Below the pieces are notes generated by a model that had not been told where the DNA came from, searched no databases, and saw only the letters and a program-made list of their open reading frames with translations. Below, piece by piece: positions 52,125 to 60,414 of a stretch of DNA of 64,000 bases. Where the stretch lies: NCBI RefSeq assembly GCF_005298075.1, contig NZ_SZZH01000001.1, positions 1,922,001 through 1,986,000 of the forward strand. Reading direction: 5' to 3'. Source of the stretch: Nakamurella flava (lineage in GTDB: Bacteria > Actinomycetota > Actinomycetes > Mycobacteriales > Nakamurellaceae). The translations under genes were made by a program, and so were the position numbers. The stretch's first letter is position 1. Each line of letters begins with the position of its first letter.

Positions 52125-52901
52125 TCAATCCCGCAGGTAGCTCAGCAACCGGAGGATCTCCAGGTATAGCCACACCAGGGTGACCATGAGCCCGAAGGCG
52201 AAGTACCAGGAGGTCTTGGCCGGGGCGCCTTCCTTGATCGCCTGGTCGATGGCGTCGAAGTCCAGCAGGAAGCTGAACGCGGCCAGCGCGATGCACAGGA
52301 TGGAGAAGCCGATCGCCAGCGCGCCGCCGCTGCGCAGGCCGGTGTCGACGCCGAACAGGCTCATCACCAGGTTGAACAGCATGAGCACGGCGACACCGAC
52401 GATGCCGCCGATGATCATCTTGGTCAGCCGGGGGGTGACCCGGATGGCGCCGGTCTTGTAGACGACGAGCATGCCGCCGAAGACACCCAGGGTGCCGACG
52501 ATGGCCTGCGCCGCGATGCCCGGGTACCACTGGTTGAACACCCCGGTGATCGCGCCCAGGAAGATGCCCTCGGCGATCGCGTAACCGATGACCAGCGGCG
52601 GGCTGATCGTCTTCTTGAAGATGACGATCAGCGACAGGACGAGACCGACGATCATCGCCGGCAGGGCCAGCGCGTACAGCTCGAACCAGGCGGTGGCGAA
52701 ACCGGCGACGACGGCGAGGACCAGCAGGGTGCCGGTCTTCATCACGACGTCGTCGACCGTGAGGAAACGCTCCCGGGCCGGCGCGGTGTACGACGGCTGG
52801 TTGTACATCTGGTTCAGGTAGTCGGAACTGGGCGCCGATGTCTGCTGCGCCCCGATCACCTTCTCCATGTTCTTGAAGGCGGGGTTGTTGCTCTTCTGCA
52901 C
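52125..52901 (-). CDS. Bax inhibitor-1/YccA family membrane protein
   Basis: The 258-aa protein has a polar N-terminus of about 65 residues and seven hydrophobic helices; the family C-terminal pattern (LLDFDAIDQAIKEGAPAKTSWYFAFGLMVTLVWLYLEILRLL, in parts) is clear. This YccA/TMBIM family affects membrane calcium leak or FtsH in other bacteria. GTG 52901 has GGAGGG 5 bp upstream; longer frames are non-coding. Confidence 0.92.
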   Translation of the reverse strand: MQKSNNPAFKNMEKVIGAQQTSAPSSDYLNQMYNQPSYTAPARERFLTVDDVVMKTGTLLVLAVVAGFATAWFELYALALPAMIVGLVLSLIVIFKKTISPPLVIGYAIAEGIFLGAITGVFNQWYPGIAAQAIVGTLGVFGGMLVVYKTGAIRVTPRLTKMIIGGIVGVAVLMLFNLVMSLFGVDTGLRSGGALAIGFSILCIALAAFSFLLDFDAIDQAIKEGAPAKTSWYFAFGLMVTLVWLYLEILRLLSYLRD

Positions 52902-53447
52902 GAGACCCTCCGCGGGGGTGGCCGAACTGTGGTGGGGACCGGACTCCGTGACCAGGCGCATCCACCGGGCGTGCGCCCGACGGATCCGCCGATCAGCGGT
53001 GTCCACATCATCCAACGCACGGGCGGCCACCGCGGTTCCCGGGATCGACCGGGCGATCAGGTGCACTCCGACGGGTCGGGTCGGGCACGCCTGGTCACCC
53101 CGGGTGGGACAGGGACCCGAAGGCCGGTGTCCGGGTCCCGTCGGACCCGAGCATGGAGCGCGGTGCCCCGGACGAACGACCCGAGCCGGAATTCGTCCAT
53201 TCGAGCCGCCCGGCCGATTCCGTCACCCGCCGAGACCAGCGGAGCACCGCCGACGACCGTTTCGATACTGAGCCTGGCCCGGCGGTGCCCGGACCCGGGG
53301 CCGGGAGGTTCCGGAGCGCGACGGGTGTCGTGAGTCCTCCGGCGCGGGCGGCTCTCACCCGTTCTGCCCAGCCAATTCGCAGGCATTCCACGTCGTGCAC
53401 AGTTGATGACTGTCGATGGACCATCACGCGCCCGACCGGGGGAAGGC
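52902..53447. other. 546-bp region before the glycan operon
   Basis: No convincing gene. It has an 8-bp dyad GGGACCCG/CGGGTCCC (53112-53119 and 53132-53139), a GATACT box at 53270-53275 in a slightly more AT-rich stretch, and a GATGG-A-CCATC dyad at 53415-53425, 23 bp before the first glycosyltransferase start. The operon promoter should lie here. Confidence 0.45.
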
Positions 53448-54665
53448 ATGCGCAGGAACTCAGGCCAGAACTCCGATATACCGAAGACTCTACGCCTCGG
53501 CGTCGTCACAGCCTTCCCGCCCGGCCGAAATAGCCTGAACGAGTTCGGCCTGCACCTGGTCCGTCACTTCTCCCGCCTCCCGGAGGTCGCCGAGGTGGTG
53601 GCCTACGTCGACGAGACCGACGCCGGGGCGCCCGACCCGCAGGCCAAGGTCGCCTTTCGGCCGTGCTGGCGCTTCAACCGCCTGACCAACCTGATCCGGA
53701 TCCCCCGCGAGATCCTGCGCACCCGACCCGACGCGGTGGTGATCAACCTGCAGTTCGCCACCTTCGGCGACCGCCGCCTGCCCGGGGCACTGGGGCTGCT
53801 CCTGCCGGCGGTGCTGCGGATGCTCCGGGTCCCCACCCTGCTGGTCCTGCACAACCTCGCCGACAACGTCGACATGCAGGACGCCGGGTTCGCGCGGTCG
53901 GCACTGGCCGCCCGGCTGATGCGGCTGGCCGGCCGCCTGCTCACCCGCGGCCTGCTGCTGGCCGACCTGGTGACCCTGACGATCCCCCGCTACGTCGAGT
54001 TCCTGCAGTCGAGCTACGGGGCGAAGAACGCGATCCTCGCACCGCACGGCAGCTTCGAGGACGTCGCCGTCCCCTCGTTCACCGTCCCGCCCGGGCGCCG
54101 GTCCATCATGGCGTTCGGCAAGTGGGGGACATACAAGACCGTCGACATGCTGGTCGACGCCTACAGCGAGCTGCTCGACCGCGGCTACGACGACCTGCGC
54201 CTGGTGCTCGCCGGCGCGGACAGCCCGAACTCGGCCGGCTACATGGCCGCTGCGGCCACCCGGTACGCCGACGTCCCGCACGTCGAGTTCCCCGGGTACG
54301 TCGCCGAGGCGGACGTCCCCGACCTCTTCACCCGGGCCGCGGTCGTCGCGTTTCCCTACACCTCGACCACCGGTAGCTCGGGGGTGCTGCACCAGGCCGG
54401 CGAGTACGGCCGCGCCGTCGTCCTGCCGCGGATCGGTGACCTCGTCGACATCATCGAGGAGGAGGGTTTCGCCGGGGTCTACTTCGCACCCGGGGACACC
54501 GCCAGCCTCGCCGGGGCCCTGGCCGAAGTCCTGGACGACCCGGCCAAGCGGGAGTCCCTCGGCCGCCGCAACTTCGCCGCCGCCGCCGGCGTGCCGATGT
54601 CCGAAGTGGTCGAGTGGCACCTCGCGCACATCGAACGGCTGCTGAAACGGCGGTCCCGACGATGA
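53448..54665 (+). CDS. GT4-family glycosyltransferase (first gene of the glycan operon)
   Basis: The 405-aa GT-B enzyme has an N-terminal acceptor domain (LGVVTAFPPGRNSLNEFGLHLV) and a C-terminal nucleotide-sugar domain (SIMAFGKWGTYKTVDMLVDAY, LVLAGADSPNS, VEFPGYVAEADVPDLF, VAFPYTSTTGSSGVLHQAGEYG with the E-x7-E like sugar-binding block). It probably adds a hexose to a lipid-linked or surface glycan. ATG 53448 is used, with a GGGGGAAGG stretch just before. The stop overlaps the flippase start as ATGA. Confidence 0.88.
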   Translation: MRRNSGQNSDIPKTLRLGVVTAFPPGRNSLNEFGLHLVRHFSRLPEVAEVVAYVDETDAGAPDPQAKVAFRPCWRFNRLTNLIRIPREILRTRPDAVVINLQFATFGDRRLPGALGLLLPAVLRMLRVPTLLVLHNLADNVDMQDAGFARSALAARLMRLAGRLLTRGLLLADLVTLTIPRYVEFLQSSYGAKNAILAPHGSFEDVAVPSFTVPPGRRSIMAFGKWGTYKTVDMLVDAYSELLDRGYDDLRLVLAGADSPNSAGYMAAAATRYADVPHVEFPGYVAEADVPDLFTRAAVVAFPYTSTTGSSGVLHQAGEYGRAVVLPRIGDLVDIIEEEGFAGVYFAPGDTASLAGALAEVLDDPAKRESLGRRNFAAAAGVPMSEVVEWHLAHIERLLKRRSRR

Positions 54666-55960
54666 CGACGTCCCGAGCCGAGCCGGTCGCTTCGGAGCGC
54701 CGTCTGGCGTCGGGCGGGGCGGTGCTCGCCGTGGCCATGATGGCCGCGAACGCAGCCAACTACCTGCTGAGCCTGTTCCTCGGCCGGGTGCTCACACCGG
54801 CGGAGTTCTCCGACGCCAACCTGATGGTGACGACGCTGTTCAGCCTGACGTCGATCGCGCTGTGCCTGCAGCTCGTCGCCTCCCGGTTCATCGCCCGCTG
54901 CGACGCCCTGGGCGTCCCGGGGGACGGCGACGCCCTGGCCCGCCGGTTGCGCCGCCTCGCCCTGCTCGCCGGTCTGGTGGCATCCGCCGTCCTGGCCGTG
55001 GGGTCGCCGGGCTGGTCGGCCCTGTTCCAGACCGCCTCGCCCTGGCCATTCGTGGTCCTCGCCGCGGGCGTGCCGTTCTGGCTGGTCCAGGCGGTCGAGC
55101 GGGGGGTGCTGCAGGCCCGGCTGCGCTTCGTCCCGCTCGCGGTGTCCTTCGTCGTGGAGGCCGGCACGCGGATCGGGCTCGGCGTGCTGCTGGTCTGGGC
55201 CGGCGGCGGCGTCCCGGGCGCGACCGCCGCACTGTCCGCGTCGTTCGTGGTCACCTTCGTCGTCGTCCGGATCGCCGCGCGGGTGCGCGGCGCGCGCCCC
55301 ACCGGCGCGGGTGTCAGCCCCGCGGAGGTGCGCGCCTACGCCGGGTTCGTGTCGGTGCTGCTGATCGGCCAGATCATCGCGAACAACAGCGACATCTTCG
55401 TGGCCAAGGCTTTCCTGTCCCCCACCGACGCCGGGGTCTTCGCCGCGGTCGCCCTCATCGGCCGGGCCGTCTTCTTCCTGACCTGGTCGGTGGTGACGGT
55501 GGTCTTCCCGGTGGCCGCGCGGCAGCAGGCGGCCGGTCGCGGGATGCCGGGCCTGCTGGTCAAGGCCACGGCCGCGGTCGTCGCCATCGGGCTGCTGTGC
55601 ACGGCGGCCGCCTGGTGGGTCGGCGGACCGGTGCTGGAGACCGTCCTCGGCCCGGCCTACGCCGGCCTGTCCGGGGCGATGGCCGCCTACGCCGGGGCGA
55701 CCACGCTCTTCGCGATCGGCAACCTCGTCGCCGCCCACCGCCTGTCGCAGTCCCGGGTCACCGAGTCGTGGCTGCTGCTGGGCGCCGCCCTGTTGCAGGT
55801 GGTGCTGCTGCTGGTGTGGCACCGGGACATGGCCGATCTCATCGCCGTCCAGGCGGTCGCCATGGGGTGCCTGGTCCTGGTGCTGGCGGTCCGTGCCCTC
55901 CCGACGCTGCCGTACCTGTCCCGTTCGTCCACCGGTGCCCGTCAGGAGGTCACCCCATGA
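54662..55960 (+). CDS. Polysaccharide flippase-like membrane protein (Wzx/MviN-type fold)
   Basis: The 432-aa protein has about 12 hydrophobic helices, starting GGAVLAVAMMAANAANYLLSLFLGRVLTPAEF, a form typical of the polysaccharide transport (PST/MOP) superfamily: FLGRxLxxxEF, LVASRFIAR, and IANNSDIFVAKAFLSPTDAGVFAAV. It should move a lipid-linked glycan unit across the membrane. The operon position between two glycosyltransferases supports this. Joints are ATGA overlaps on both sides (54662-54665 and 55957-55960). Confidence 0.88.
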   Translation: MTTSRAEPVASERRLASGGAVLAVAMMAANAANYLLSLFLGRVLTPAEFSDANLMVTTLFSLTSIALCLQLVASRFIARCDALGVPGDGDALARRLRRLALLAGLVASAVLAVGSPGWSALFQTASPWPFVVLAAGVPFWLVQAVERGVLQARLRFVPLAVSFVVEAGTRIGLGVLLVWAGGGVPGATAALSASFVVTFVVVRIAARVRGARPTGAGVSPAEVRAYAGFVSVLLIGQIIANNSDIFVAKAFLSPTDAGVFAAVALIGRAVFFLTWSVVTVVFPVAARQQAAGRGMPGLLVKATAAVVAIGLLCTAAAWWVGGPVLETVLGPAYAGLSGAMAAYAGATTLFAIGNLVAAHRLSQSRVTESWLLLGAALLQVVLLLVWHRDMADLIAVQAVAMGCLVLVLAVRALPTLPYLSRSSTGARQEVTP

Positions 55961-56799
55961 CCGGAGCACCGTCGGCCTACCGGGCCTACCGGGACTGGGT
56001 CACCACACCGATCACCGGCCCACCCGCGGTCTCCGTGGTGATCCCGGCCTACAACGAGGAGTGGCGCATCCTGCCGACGATCGGCGCGATCGCCACGCAC
56101 ATGAGCGCGCGTGGTGGGCCGTGGGAGCTGATCGTCGCCGACGACGGCTCCACCGACGCCACGCTGTCCCTCGTCCGCGACCTGCGCTTCGCCAACCTGC
56201 GCCTGCTGGTCGCCGACCGCAACGGCGGCAAGGGCAGCGCGGTCCGGCGCGGCATGCTGGCCGCCCGGGGCGACCTCGTCCTGTTCGCCGACGCCGACCA
56301 GTCCACCCCGATCGAGCAGTTCGACCGGCTGGCCGCGATGGTCGGCGACGGCTTCGACGTCGTGGTCGGGTCGCGCAAGGCCGACGGCTCGCAGGTGAGC
56401 GGGCGGACCCTCACGCGGCGGATGCTCAGCGGGGGTCTGCAGACCCTGGTGCGCGGCATGGGGATCTCGGTCCGCGACACCCAGTGCGGCTTCAAGCTCT
56501 TCACCCGGGACGCGGCCCGTGCGCTGTTCTCCGTCCAACTGGTCGACGGTTTCTCCTTCGACCTCGAGGTGCTCTACCTCGCGCGTCGGCGCGGCTATCG
56601 GGTGGCCGAGATCCCGGTCGAGTGGATCGACGCCCCGGGGTCCACCGTCGACGCCGCCCGGGTGAGCCTGCAGTTCGTCCGCGACCTCGCCCGGGTCCGC
56701 CTCAACGACGTCCGCGGCAGGTACTCGTCCACCCGCGCCGGCCACCGCGACCAGCCGGTGCCCACGTCCGTCCCGTCCGTCGGAGGTCAGTCGACATGA
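55957..56799 (+). CDS. GT2 glycosyltransferase (dolichyl-phosphate hexose synthase-like)
   Basis: The 280-aa GT-A enzyme has VSVVIPAYNEEWRILPTI, LIVADDGSTDATLSLV, the DxD-type ADADQSTP (residues about 115-122), CGFKLFTRDAA and SFDLEVLYLARRRGYRVAEIPV. This is the pattern of Alg5/DPM-like enzymes that load a sugar onto polyprenyl phosphate, which fits the downstream GT-C protein that would use such a lipid-linked donor. No membrane segments are seen. Overlaps the STAS gene as ATGA. Confidence 0.9.
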   Translation: MTGAPSAYRAYRDWVTTPITGPPAVSVVIPAYNEEWRILPTIGAIATHMSARGGPWELIVADDGSTDATLSLVRDLRFANLRLLVADRNGGKGSAVRRGMLAARGDLVLFADADQSTPIEQFDRLAAMVGDGFDVVVGSRKADGSQVSGRTLTRRMLSGGLQTLVRGMGISVRDTQCGFKLFTRDAARALFSVQLVDGFSFDLEVLYLARRRGYRVAEIPVEWIDAPGSTVDAARVSLQFVRDLARVRLNDVRGRYSSTRAGHRDQPVPTSVPSVGGQST

Positions 56800-57119
56800 T
56801 CATCAGCACCTCACTCGATCCGGACCGGCGCGTCGTCCGGCTGGTCGGCCGCTTCGACGCCCACGAGTCGGCGACGTTCCGGGACACCGTGCACCCCCTG
56901 ATCACCCCGCAGACGCCCGTGCTGTCGGTCGACCTCGCGCAGGTCGCCTTCGTGGACTCCACGGCCCTGTCCGAACTGGTGCGCCTGCAGAAGGCCGCCC
57001 AGAAGGCCGGCGGCGAAGTGGTGCTGGTCGATCCGTCCGACCCCGTGCGGGTCATCCTGGAGATCACCGAGTTGGCACCGCTGTTCACCACCGAGCGCAC
57101 GGCGGCGGAGTCCCGGTGA
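56796..57119 (+). CDS. STAS-domain anti-sigma factor antagonist (first of two)
   Basis: The 107-aa protein is a complete STAS domain with VDLAQVAFVDSTALSELVRLQKAA, whose DST holds the serine phosphorylated by RsbW-type kinases in partner-switching systems. It is coupled to the phosphatase gene by GTGA (57116-57119). The likely role is release or capture of a partner by phosphorylation state. It lies within the glycan operon, not beside a sigma factor. Confidence 0.92.
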   Translation: MIISTSLDPDRRVVRLVGRFDAHESATFRDTVHPLITPQTPVLSVDLAQVAFVDSTALSELVRLQKAAQKAGGEVVLVDPSDPVRVILEITELAPLFTTERTAAESR

Positions 57120-58486
57120 CCACCACCGCCCCCGGCCTGGGACCACCCGGACTGGTCGAGCCGGCCGCACCGGCCACCGCCGAGGCGGCCGTCGAGGCGC
57201 TCCTCGGGCTCGCCCTCCCGCACGCCACGACGGCCGCGGGCCGGGCCGCCGGGGTCGTCCGCGCCGCGCTGGGCGAGTTCGCGTCCGTCCAGACCGCGCT
57301 GACCGAGGCACTGGTCGCCAGCCAGGACCGGCTGCTGGCCATGAAGACGTTCACCCAGGTCAACCTGCGCGACGTCGCCGGCCGGGAGGCCGTCGCCCGG
57401 CTGCTCGGCCGGGCCCTGACGCTGACCGGCGCGGCCACCGTCCTGCTGCTGGAGGAGGACAGCGTGGCCACCGCCGTCGGCGAGGTCGCCGATCTGGACG
57501 GGCTGGCCGACCTGGCGCGCGCGGCGATCCGTGCCGCGCCCGACCGCGTGCTGCGGACCGTCGCCGGTGACAGCGCGATCATCGGCAGCCTCGACGTGGA
57601 CACCTCGAGCGCCTGGCACCTGGCCTACTTCCGCCCGGCCGGCCGTCGGTTCGCGACCTCCGACCTGCCGCTCGTCGAATCGATCGGCGCCGCGCTGGGC
57701 ATCGTCCTGGCCTTCATCGAACTGCACCGCCGCGAGCTGGCCCGGGCGGCGGTCGCCCGCGAACACGAGGTGGCCTCCGCGCTGGCGCAGTCGGCGATCT
57801 CCGCCGTGCCGCCGGTCTCGGCCCGCGTCGACATCTTCGCGCGCACCGCTCCGGCGTCGCTGACCGGCGGGGACTTCTACGTCTTCGAGCGGACCGGCGG
57901 GTCGATCTGGTTCGCGGTCGGGGACGTGGCCGGCAAGGGCCTGCCCGCGGCGATCTTCATGACCCGGGCGGTGGCCGCGTGCCGGGTCGCGTTCCTGGCC
58001 CACCGGGACGAGGCGGTGACCGCGGCCTTCACCCGCGTCCAGGACGAACTGTTCGACCACCTCGAGGACGCCGGGCTGTTCCTCACCCTGGTGCTCGGGG
58101 TCGTCCGCGAGGACTGCGGCACCGTGTCGCTGGTCAACGCGGGGCACTCCCCCGTCCTGCTCGTGAAGGACGGCACCCCGCAGGTGGTGCGGGCGTCGGT
58201 GCCGCCCATGGGCATCGTGCGGCGGACCCCCGTGCCGACGACGGCCACCCTGTCCGGCGACGACTGCCTCGTCGTCGGGACGGACGGCCTGGTCGAACAG
58301 GAGGACCCGGCCGACACGATGTTCGGATACGAACGGTTCGGCCAGCTGTGCCACCGCCACCACACCCGGCCGGCCCCCGAAATCGGGGAGGACATCTTCG
58401 CCGAGGTCACCCGGTTCGCCGCCGGCCGCCCGGCCTCCGACGACTCCACCCTGGTCGTCCTCAAGCGCCTCGCGGCCGCGGCATGA
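57116..58486 (+). CDS. SpoIIE-type PP2C protein phosphatase with N-terminal sensor
   Basis: The 456-aa protein has a helical start, a GAF-like region (residues about 75-210; TLTGAATVLLLEEDSV, FYRPAG-like), a linking coil (IELHRRELARAAVAREHEVASALAQSA), and a PP2C/SpoIIE domain: DIFARTAPASLTGGDFYVF, FAVGDVAGKGLPAAIFMTR, VNAGHSPVLLV, LVVGTDGLVEQ with metal aspartates, and SDDSTLVVLKR. It should dephosphorylate the STAS proteins of this operon. GTG start overlaps the STAS stop. Confidence 0.93.
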   Translation: MTTTAPGLGPPGLVEPAAPATAEAAVEALLGLALPHATTAAGRAAGVVRAALGEFASVQTALTEALVASQDRLLAMKTFTQVNLRDVAGREAVARLLGRALTLTGAATVLLLEEDSVATAVGEVADLDGLADLARAAIRAAPDRVLRTVAGDSAIIGSLDVDTSSAWHLAYFRPAGRRFATSDLPLVESIGAALGIVLAFIELHRRELARAAVAREHEVASALAQSAISAVPPVSARVDIFARTAPASLTGGDFYVFERTGGSIWFAVGDVAGKGLPAAIFMTRAVAACRVAFLAHRDEAVTAAFTRVQDELFDHLEDAGLFLTLVLGVVREDCGTVSLVNAGHSPVLLVKDGTPQVVRASVPPMGIVRRTPVPTTATLSGDDCLVVGTDGLVEQEDPADTMFGYERFGQLCHRHHTRPAPEIGEDIFAEVTRFAAGRPASDDSTLVVLKRLAAAA

Positions 58487-58905
58487 GCGGCCCCACGACG
58501 GCCACGCTCGGGCTGGCCCCGACGGAGTTGGCCCTGCGGGCCATCGGGCCGTGGCTGGCGCGGTCCGTCGGCGGTCTCGATCCGGCGACGGCCCGGTCCC
58601 TGCTGCCCCGGATGGAGCTGGCCGTCCACGAGACGTGCATGAACGTCGTCCACCACGCCGCCCTGTCCGACGGCGAGCAGATCGAACTGGCCCTCACTCT
58701 CGACCCGGACCACCTGACCGTCTGGGTGCGGGACTCCGGGGCCGCGTTCGACCAGGCGGGCGTGCCCGAACCGGCCGGCGGGCAGCTGCGCGAGCGCGGT
58801 TACGGCGTCAAGATCGCCCGCTCGCTCGTCGACGAACTCACCTACCGCCGACAGGGATCGCGCAACGAACTGGCCCTGCGCATCGACCTGGAAGGACCCC
58901 CGTGA
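58483..58905 (+). CDS. RsbW-like ATP-binding serine kinase (anti-sigma factor type)
   Basis: The 140-aa GHKL ATPase (HATPase_c_2) has the N-box MELAVHETCMNVVHHA, VWVRDSGAAF (G1-like) and RERGYGVKIARSLVDELTYRR (G2-like). It would phosphorylate STAS partners and/or bind an output partner. Overlaps: ATGA with the phosphatase, GTGA with the second STAS gene. The substrate STAS protein could be either neighbour. Confidence 0.92.
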   Translation: MSGPTTATLGLAPTELALRAIGPWLARSVGGLDPATARSLLPRMELAVHETCMNVVHHAALSDGEQIELALTLDPDHLTVWVRDSGAAFDQAGVPEPAGGQLRERGYGVKIARSLVDELTYRRQGSRNELALRIDLEGPP

Positions 58906-59276
58906 CCGCCGCCGACACCCGCCCCGACCTGGACGGACCCCGCCTGCGGTGGTCGGTCACCCATGCCTCACCGGACCACGCCACCGTCGCCTTCGCCGGC
59001 CGGTTCGACGCCGTGGAGGCGCTGGCCGCCCGCACACGCCTCGCCCAGGACGACGTGGTCGGCCGCGCGCACCTGGTGCTGGACCTGCACGCGGTGACCT
59101 TCCTGGACAGCGCGGGGCTCGCCGTCCTGGTCCGCGCCCGGCGCGACCGGCAACGGGACGGCCGCACGATCGCCCTGGTCCGCCCGGCGTCGGAGGACGC
59201 GATGCGGGTCCTGCGGCTGACCCAGTTCGACCAGATCTTCACCCTGGTCGACCGCTGTCCCCCGGGCGGCCCGTGA
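58902..59276 (+). CDS. STAS-domain anti-sigma factor antagonist (second of two)
   Basis: The 124-aa STAS protein has VLDLHAVTFLDSAGLAVLVRARR; DSAG carries the probable phospho-serine. It differs clearly from the first STAS protein and has about 20 extra N-terminal residues, so the two are not recent duplicates. The pair may give the kinase two competing partners. GTG start; its TGA overlaps the receiver ATG by one base (TGATG). Confidence 0.92.
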   Translation: MTAADTRPDLDGPRLRWSVTHASPDHATVAFAGRFDAVEALAARTRLAQDDVVGRAHLVLDLHAVTFLDSAGLAVLVRARRDRQRDGRTIALVRPASEDAMRVLRLTQFDQIFTLVDRCPPGGP

Positions 59277-59650
59277 TGTCGCGGCGCGCCCTGGTGGTCG
59301 ACGACGACGCCGTGTCCCGGCTCGTCCTCGGCCACATGCTGCGGGGGCTGCAGTGGACGGTGGAGCAGGCGGTGGACGCGCCGGATGCCGCCTCCCACCT
59401 GGACAACGCCGAGTTCGACCTCGTCATCTCCGACTTCCTCCTCCCGTCCGGAACCGGCGTCGACGTGCTGCGGACCGTCGAACGACGCCACCCGGGAACC
59501 GCGTTCGTGCTGGTCACCGGGTTCATCGAGCATTCGACCCTGCCGCCGGAGACCACGGCCCGCCTCTCGGGCCAACTGACCAAGCCGGTCAGCTCCGACA
59601 CCCTGCGGACCGTGCTGGACGAGCTGTTCCCGGCGGCTGGGACCCCATGA
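59276..59650 (+). CDS. Single-domain response regulator (receiver only)
   Basis: The 124-aa CheY-like protein has ALVVDDDAVSRLVLGHML, LVISDFLLPSGTGVDVLRTV (phospho-Asp), FVLVTGF (Thr) and LSGQLTKPVSSDTL (Lys). No output domain. Together with the following receiver-Hpt protein it makes a local His-Asp relay pair; no histidine kinase is seen in the operon. Confidence 0.92.
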   Translation: MSRRALVVDDDAVSRLVLGHMLRGLQWTVEQAVDAPDAASHLDNAEFDLVISDFLLPSGTGVDVLRTVERRHPGTAFVLVTGFIEHSTLPPETTARLSGQLTKPVSSDTLRTVLDELFPAAGTP

Positions 59651-60414
59651 CCGGGGCCGCCCCGTCCCCGTCCACGACCACCCTGCGGGTGCTCGTCGCC
59701 GAGGACGACGAGACGCTGCGGTTCCTGTCCCGGCGGTTCATCGAAAAGCTGGGGCACACGGTGACCACCGTCCCCAACGGCCGGGACGCCGTCGACGCCG
59801 CCCTGACCGGCGGGTTCGACGTGGTGCTGATGGACGTGAACATGCCGCTGCTGGACGGACCGCAGGCCACCCGGATGATCCGCACCGCCGGCGACCGCAT
59901 CCGGCAGCCGCACATCATCGCCCTGACGGCCGCAGTGAACGCCGGGGTCCGTCAGGCGTGCCGGGCGGCCGGCATGGACGCCTTCGTGACCAAACCGTTC
60001 CGTTCCGCGGACATCCGCCAGGCACTGACCGGAATCGGGACCACACCAGCCGTCACCGGGATCGCCCCGGCTGCTGACACCCCGTCGTCAGAGCCCTTCG
60101 CCGGGCTGGAACAGTTCGAACCGGCCGTCCGGGCCGAGATCCTGCGGACCTTCCGGCAGCGCGGCGGAGACGACGCCACGCAGCTCGCGCAGGCGCTCGA
60201 CGACGGCGACACAGACCGGGCCCGGTTCCTGGCCCACCGGCTGCGGGGAGCGAGCGCGGCCGTCGGCGCCACCGGGCTCGCCGAACTCTGCCGGTCGATC
60301 GAGACCGCACCGGCCGCCCCCGTCCCCGCCGGTCGGGTGGCCGCGCTCCGGACCGCGTTCGCCTCTGTCGAGAGCCACATCGAGACGTTCGAGCGTGGTC
60401 ACCCTTCTCCGTAG
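59647..60414 (+). CDS. Receiver-Hpt phosphorelay protein
   Basis: The 255-aa protein has a receiver domain (VLVAEDDETLRFLSR, VVLMDVNMPLLDGPQATRMIR, TAAVNAG, DAFVTKPFRSADI) and a C-terminal histidine phosphotransfer domain (residues about 160-250; RARFLAHRLRGASAAVGATGLAEL, phospho-His in AHRLRGAS). Such modules pass phosphate between a hybrid kinase and another receiver, here probably the preceding one. Its 3' end overlaps the GT-C gene by 20 bp. Confidence 0.9.
   Translation: MTGAAPSPSTTTLRVLVAEDDETLRFLSRRFIEKLGHTVTTVPNGRDAVDAALTGGFDVVLMDVNMPLLDGPQATRMIRTAGDRIRQPHIIALTAAVNAGVRQACRAAGMDAFVTKPFRSADIRQALTGIGTTPAVTGIAPAADTPSSEPFAGLEQFEPAVRAEILRTFRQRGGDDATQLAQALDDGDTDRARFLAHRLRGASAAVGATGLAELCRSIETAPAAPVPAGRVAALRTAFASVESHIETFERGHPSP

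Noticed and set aside
53057-53509. 150-codon minus-strand frame before the glycan operon
   Set aside because: Arg/Gly/Pro/Thr-rich, no hydrophobic core, no ribosome-binding site, and it overlaps the start of the glycosyltransferase gene.
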